Positions 43,541 to 47,520 of a DNA stretch of 47,520 nt are shown in pieces; within the stretch, counting starts at the first letter, position 1, and every line of letters starts with the position of its first letter. The translations under genes were made by a program, and so were the position numbers. A model generated the notes under the pieces. That model did no database searches and was not told the origin of the DNA. It was given only the letters and a program-made list of their open reading frames with translations. Origin of the DNA: an uncultured Psychroserpens sp. (GTDB lineage: Bacteria > Bacteroidota > Bacteroidia > Flavobacteriales > Flavobacteriaceae); NCBI GenBank assembly GCA_905479815.1, contig CAJQOA010000021.1, forward strand, positions 1 to 47,520, read 5' to 3'.

Positions 43541-43558
43541 TCCTATGCAAGCATAGTA
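43541..43558. promoter_or_regulatory. Second copy of the CTATGC palindrome, between the BTAD operon and glpK
   Basis: TCCTATGCAAGCATAGTA matches the perfect palindrome at 38212-38229 at 16 of 18 positions and keeps the arms CTATGC/GCATAG. It lies in the 196-bp divergent region, about 96 bp from the Lys-tail gene start and 84 bp from glpK. A regulator bound here could act on both transcripts. Confidence 0.55.
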
Positions 43559-43641
43559 TTTTAAAATTATTTTCAGTTCTTTATACTTTAACTCTTTTAA
43601 GACAATCAATTACTCTGATCAATTTCAAAAAAAAGAAGACA

Positions 43642-45132
43642 ATGAATAAAAAGTTTATAATTGCATTTGATCAAGGTACGACAAGCACCAGAACTATCAT
43701 TTTTGATAACCAAGGTAATATTCAAGGTGTTTCACAAAAGGAACTAACACAATATTATCCAGAATCTGGTTGGGTAGAACATGATCCAAATCAAATTTAT
43801 AACGATCAAAAAGACACTTTTGAAACCGTTTTAAAAGATACAGGAATATCTCCTGAAGATATAGCTGCCATTGGTATTACAAATCAACGTGAAACGACTG
43901 TTGTATGGGACAAAGAAACAGGTGAACCAATTTATAATGCTATTGTATGGTTAGATAATCGTACCAAAGATATTTGCAATAAGCTGAAACATGATGGGCT
44001 AGAACCTTATGTTCGTGAGTATACAGGCTTAGTCATTGATTCCTATTTTTCGGGAACCAAATTAAAATGGATTTTAGATAATGTACCTGGAGCACGAGAA
44101 AAAGCTAAAGCCGGGAAACTTTTGTTTGGAACCATTGATAGTTGGTTGATTTATAAATTTACTAATGGAAAACAACATGTTACAGATCACACAAATGCAT
44201 CACGAACCATGCTTTATAATATTAAAGATTTAAAATGGGATGACACATTATTATCTGCCTTAGATATTCCAAAATCAATGCTTCCAGAAGTAAAAACTTC
44301 ATCTTCAGATTTTGGTTCGGTGACTTATAATAACATAAACATCCCTGTTTATGGTGTTGCTGGCGATCAGCAAGCTGCGCTGTTTGGCCAAGGAGGCTTA
44401 GTTGAAGGTATTGCAAAAAACACTTACGGGACAGGTTGCTTTTTACTTTTAAATAATGGTAAAGATTATGTCGCTTCTAAAAACGGATTAATTACAACTT
44501 TGGCTTGTAGTTTACCTGAACAACCCAAAAATTATGCTCTAGAGGGTAGCATTTTTATTGGCGGAGCATCTATTCAATGGTTAAGAGATAAAATGCAATT
44601 AATAAATGAAGCCAAAGAAACAGAACAAATTTGCAATGATATTCCTCCATTAAAAGATTTATATGTAGTACCTGCTTTTGCAGGTTTAGGAGCGCCATAT
44701 TGGGATGGAAACGCAAAAGGCGCCATTTATGGTATTACACTAGATATTGGAAAAAAAGAAATTATTAAAGCAACTGTTGAAGCTCTAGCTTATCAAACCA
44801 AGGATGTCATAAAAGCCATGGAAGAAGATAGTGGAAAACCAATTACAGTACTAAAGGTTGATGGTGGAGCAAGCTCGAATACTTACTTAATGCAATTTCA
44901 ATCAGATGTATTAAATGTCCCAGTTGACAGACCAAAAATAATCGAAATCACAGCTTTGGGAGCAGCAATGTTAGCAGGATTAAAAGCTGGAGTTTGGACA
45001 AAACAAGACATAGCATCTATTCGCGAAATTGATCAAATTTTCAAACCTGAAATGGACGTTAAAACTAGAACCGAAAAGTATTCAGGATGGTTAGACGTCA
45101 TTAGAAGAACTCAAACAATTAATAAAGCTTAG
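43642..45132 (+). CDS. glpK: Glycerol kinase
   Basis: The 496-residue protein is a standard FGGY kinase: phosphate-1 motif FDQGTTSTRTIIFD near the start, GWVEHDP, ITNQRETTVVWD, the substrate region IVWLDNRT, GVAGDQQAALFGQ, and the C-terminal KVDGGASSNTYLMQFQ with the ATP-site. It phosphorylates glycerol to sn-glycerol-3-phosphate. It is followed 8 bp later by glpD. No glpF facilitator is present in the window. Divergent placement from the BTAD operon, with a shared operator-like palindrome between them, links glycerol use with the storage genes. An A-rich stretch with AGAAGA precedes the ATG as ribosome-binding region. Confidence 0.96.
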   Translation: MNKKFIIAFDQGTTSTRTIIFDNQGNIQGVSQKELTQYYPESGWVEHDPNQIYNDQKDTFETVLKDTGISPEDIAAIGITNQRETTVVWDKETGEPIYNAIVWLDNRTKDICNKLKHDGLEPYVREYTGLVIDSYFSGTKLKWILDNVPGAREKAKAGKLLFGTIDSWLIYKFTNGKQHVTDHTNASRTMLYNIKDLKWDDTLLSALDIPKSMLPEVKTSSSDFGSVTYNNINIPVYGVAGDQQAALFGQGGLVEGIAKNTYGTGCFLLLNNGKDYVASKNGLITTLACSLPEQPKNYALEGSIFIGGASIQWLRDKMQLINEAKETEQICNDIPPLKDLYVVPAFAGLGAPYWDGNAKGAIYGITLDIGKKEIIKATVEALAYQTKDVIKAMEEDSGKPITVLKVDGGASSNTYLMQFQSDVLNVPVDRPKIIEITALGAAMLAGLKAGVWTKQDIASIREIDQIFKPEMDVKTRTEKYSGWLDVIRRTQTINKA

Positions 45133-45140
45133 TAAGATAA

Positions 45141-46817
45141 ATGAAAGCAAAACCTTTTTCTATACTGAATAGAGCTGAGCAGATTAAAACAGTCTCAGCA
45201 CAAAAATTTGATCTTGTCATCATTGGTGGTGGAGTAACTGGCGCAGGAATTGCCTTAGATGCAGCATCGCGTGGCATGAAAATATGCTTGATTGAAAAAA
45301 ATGATTTCGCCTCAGGAACTAGTAATAAATCTACAAAATTGATTCATGGTGGTTTACGCTATTTAAAACAATTAGAAATTGGTTTAGTAAGAGAATCTGG
45401 CAGAGAACGTGCTATTGTACACAAACTCGCACCACATTTAGTGATCCCAGAAAAAATGCTTTTACCACTTGTAGAAGGTGGTACCTACGGAAAAATGATG
45501 ACTTCTATTGGGTTAAAAGTTTATGATTTTTTGGCAAGTGTTGAAGGTGATGATCGCAGGAAAATGCTAGACAAAGAAGACACTTTAAAGAAGGAACCAC
45601 TATTGGATGCTAAAACAATTCTTGGTAGTGGTTATTATTCTGAATACAGAACAGATGATGCGCGATTAACTATAGAGTTACTTAAAAAAGCTTCAGAATT
45701 TGGAGCGCAAATTCTTAATTATTGTGAAATGGACACCTTCATTTATAATACAAGAGGGCAAATTAAAAGTGTTGATTGTATTGATCATAATTCTGGAGAA
45801 ACTATAAATATTACTTCTAGGAATTTTGTTTCTGCAACTGGACCATGGGTAGATATATTACGAGAGAAAAATGCTTCTAAAAGCAATAAATATTTACATC
45901 TCACTAAAGGTGTACACCTCGTTTTTCCTTTTGAAAAATTTCCTTTAAAACAATCGGTATATTTTGATGTTGCCGACGGTCGTATGATTTTTGCAATCCC
46001 AAGAGGACACGCAACTTATGTTGGTACAACTGATACAGACTATTTTGGTAACTTAGAACGAGTTGTTACCACTAAAACAGACATTAACTATTTACTTGAT
46101 GCTGTTAATGCTGCTTTTCCAAAAATTAATTTAAATGAAGATGATATAAAATCTAATTGGGCTGGTTTAAGACCATTAATTCATGAGGATAAAAAAGACC
46201 CTTCAGAATTATCAAGAAAAGATGAAATATTTATTTCTGATAGCGGATTAATCTCTATAGCTGGAGGAAAACTAACAGGCTATAGAAAAATGGCACACCG
46301 CGTCATTGATGCCGTTATAAAAACGATGACAAGTATACAAGCATCTAAATTAAAAGAATCATATACCGAAGACATTGCACTAACAACAAACCCAATGTCT
46401 TCTTCTAAAGGCGTTAGAGTTTATCAGAAAAAATTAGAATTAAAGCTAAATAAAATTGGGATTCAAGACGATTATTTTGCTTGGTATTTAACGTCTAATT
46501 ATGGAAAACAGGCAGATGTAATATTAAAACAAATGCAATCATTTTCAAATGAAAACGCAGAATTACGTCTTATTAGAGCTGAGCTTTGGTATGGGATTCA
46601 TTTTGAAATGATTAATAGTCTAGCCGATTTTTTTGTAAGAAGAACAGGTCGTTTATATTTTAATATTTCAAGTGTTTCTAAATATAAAAATGTGGTGATA
46701 AAGGATTGTGTCTTATACTTAAATTGGGACGAAATACGTATTAAAAAAGAAAAAGAAGTCTTAAAAACACTTGTAAAAGATGCTACTCATTTTTATGACA
46801 AAGAATTAAACTCATAA
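45141..46817 (+). CDS. glpD: FAD-dependent glycerol-3-phosphate dehydrogenase
   Basis: The 558-residue protein has the N-terminal FAD dinucleotide-binding motif (DLVIIGGGVTGAGIALDAAS, residues 25-44), then KSTKLIHGGLRYLKQ and the GlpD core (LLDAKTILGSGYYSEYRTDD, SATGPWVD, HLTKGVHLVFP, YVGTTDTDYFG, GLRPLI, SIAGGKLTGYRKMA). A C-terminal helical domain follows. It oxidises glycerol-3-phosphate to dihydroxyacetone phosphate at the inner membrane, feeding electrons to the quinone pool. It is co-transcribed with glpK. It runs opposite to gpsA, so the locus can route glycerol-3-phosphate either into lipid or into glycolysis. Confidence 0.96.
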   Translation: MKAKPFSILNRAEQIKTVSAQKFDLVIIGGGVTGAGIALDAASRGMKICLIEKNDFASGTSNKSTKLIHGGLRYLKQLEIGLVRESGRERAIVHKLAPHLVIPEKMLLPLVEGGTYGKMMTSIGLKVYDFLASVEGDDRRKMLDKEDTLKKEPLLDAKTILGSGYYSEYRTDDARLTIELLKKASEFGAQILNYCEMDTFIYNTRGQIKSVDCIDHNSGETINITSRNFVSATGPWVDILREKNASKSNKYLHLTKGVHLVFPFEKFPLKQSVYFDVADGRMIFAIPRGHATYVGTTDTDYFGNLERVVTTKTDINYLLDAVNAAFPKINLNEDDIKSNWAGLRPLIHEDKKDPSELSRKDEIFISDSGLISIAGGKLTGYRKMAHRVIDAVIKTMTSIQASKLKESYTEDIALTTNPMSSSKGVRVYQKKLELKLNKIGIQDDYFAWYLTSNYGKQADVILKQMQSFSNENAELRLIRAELWYGIHFEMINSLADFFVRRTGRLYFNISSVSKYKNVVIKDCVLYLNWDEIRIKKEKEVLKTLVKDATHFYDKELNS

Positions 46818-46845
46818 TCATTCTTAAAAACATAAAGTTACTTCC

Positions 46846-46859
46846 CGAATAAAAATTCG
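46846..46859. terminator. Possible bidirectional terminator between glpD and the desaturase gene
   Basis: A 5-bp perfect stem CGAAT/ATTCG with an AAAA loop lies in the 54-bp gap between convergent genes. T-richness follows only loosely, so it is weak. Confidence 0.3.
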
Positions 46860-46871
46860 TTTAATACATTT

Positions 46872-47520
46872 TTACTTTTTAGAAGCGTTGGCAAGTTCTA
46901 AACGTATTTGTTTTATGGTTAATGTACTACCATCATGACTCCAACCAGGGGGTCCAAAAACGTACATAAACCTGTGATACCAATTGCGAGATTTCTTTAA
47001 ATCCTCCCAAATATTTTTGTACTCATGTGTTAAAATAACATACAAGTTATAAGAGTTTGGAGGTATAGACACCCCATATTCAATATCTACGTTATCATCA
47101 AGTTCTTTCCAAGTCCCAAAAATCCTATCAAATATATTAAGGAAACCACCATGGTTTTTATCCATATACTCAATATTCTTTGCGTGATGTACTTGGTGCA
47201 TGGTATGCGTATTAAGGACTTTTTCTATAATACCCATTTTTTTAATGTATTTAGTGTGCAATTGGAATTGCCATAAGGCTTCAATTCCTAAACAAACAAC
47301 AAGCATCTCTGGCGGAAAACCAATAATTACAATCCAAACATAAAAGAAAGGTTTATAAAAAATAGTAAACCAACCATTACGTACAGCAGTTCCTAAATTA
47401 AAATTATCTGAAGAATGATGTACAATATGTGCAGCCCATAAAAATCTAACCATATGGTTTTGGCGATGAAACCAGTAATAGGTAAAATCATCTAAAAGCA
47501 TACAAATTACCCAAATGTAC
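46872..47520 (-). CDS. Sterol desaturase/fatty acid hydroxylase family membrane protein (5' end outside window)
   Basis: The frame is open through the window edge, so this is the C-terminal part (about 215 residues) of a larger protein; an internal ATG at 47501 is not the real start. The three His clusters of the di-iron fatty acid hydroxylase superfamily are present: HRQNH, HIVHHSS and HTMHQVHH. Around them are DDFTYYWFHR and FNLGTAVRNGW, and hydrophobic segments between. Members hydroxylate or desaturate sterols, carotenoids, fatty acids or alkylglycerol ethers. The substrate is unknown here. It is convergent with glpD and need not belong to the storage locus, though a lipid-related role is compatible. 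Confidence 0.88.
   Translation of the reverse strand, partial: YIWVICMLLDDFTYYWFHRQNHMVRFLWAAHIVHHSSDNFNLGTAVRNGWFTIFYKPFFYVWIVIIGFPPEMLVVCLGIEALWQFQLHTKYIKKMGIIEKVLNTHTMHQVHHAKNIEYMDKNHGGFLNIFDRIFGTWKELDDNVDIEYGVSIPPNSYNLYVILTHEYKNIWEDLKKSRNWYHRFMYVFGPPGWSHDGSTLTIKQIRLELANASKK

Overview
The window is AT-rich chromosome from a member of the Bacteroidota, most likely a marine-type Flavobacteriaceae. The evidence is a SusC/SusD pair, a C-terminal type IX secretion (Por) tail, lipoproteins with SPII signals, and promoters of the Bacteroidota form TTG-N20ish-TAnnTTTG. No tRNA, rRNA, CRISPR array or insertion sequence was seen. The first gene (DUF255/YyaL-like lipoprotein) and the last gene (sterol desaturase/fatty acid hydroxylase family) run off the window.

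Region A (about 1.6-28.6 kb, all on the minus strand) is a polysaccharide utilisation locus for beta-1,3-glucan of the laminarin type. Going downstream it holds a propeller/Y_Y_Y/LuxR-type membrane regulator, SusC, SusD, a surface glycan-binding lipoprotein with a tandem repeat, and a GH16 laminarinase ending at a clear terminator. A second run follows: a very large GH149-type beta-1,3-glucan phosphorylase, a GH17 lipoprotein, a GH-A lipoprotein of uncertain family, a GH30 lipoprotein, a GPH-type sugar transporter, a signal-less (cytoplasmic) GH17 and an FG-GAP/ASPIC lipoprotein. A secreted T9SS protein with tandem glycan-binding-like modules lies last under its own promoter. Its upstream region shares a 24-bp element (22/24 identical) with the susC upstream region, so both probably answer to the same regulator. 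No GH3 is present. The inferred flow is surface cleavage, SusCD import, periplasmic trimming, transport across the inner membrane, and cytoplasmic phosphorolysis.

Region B (about 28.7-46.8 kb) looks like a neutral-lipid (triacylglycerol or wax ester) storage locus, which I consider the most interesting part of the window. One minus-strand operon encodes a WS/DGAT acyltransferase with a C-terminal SCP2-like lipid-binding domain, a monoacylglycerol-lipase-like hydrolase, a second alpha/beta hydrolase, a 1076-residue fusion of GPAT (PlsB-like), HAD-IB phosphatase and LPLAT (PlsC-like), and gpsA. Upstream are an ABC1/UbiB-family kinase with a TetR regulator, three related small phasin-like proteins (one with a long Lys/Ala-rich histone-like tail), a BTAD regulator paired with another Lys-tailed protein, and divergent glpK-glpD. 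On paper the set covers glycerol to glycerol-3-phosphate to lysophosphatidate to phosphatidate to diacylglycerol to triacylglycerol, plus hydrolases to mobilise it and candidate coat proteins for the droplet. No PHA synthase is present.

Regulatory sequence supports treating region B as one system. An 18-bp perfect palindrome upstream of the WS/DGAT operon recurs (16/18) in the divergent region between glpK and the BTAD operon. Two phasin-like genes share an 18-bp promoter-proximal block and matching -7 boxes. A separate palindrome sits just upstream of tetR. An unusual 92-bp repeat, present three times around gpsA, places a hairpin over start codons.
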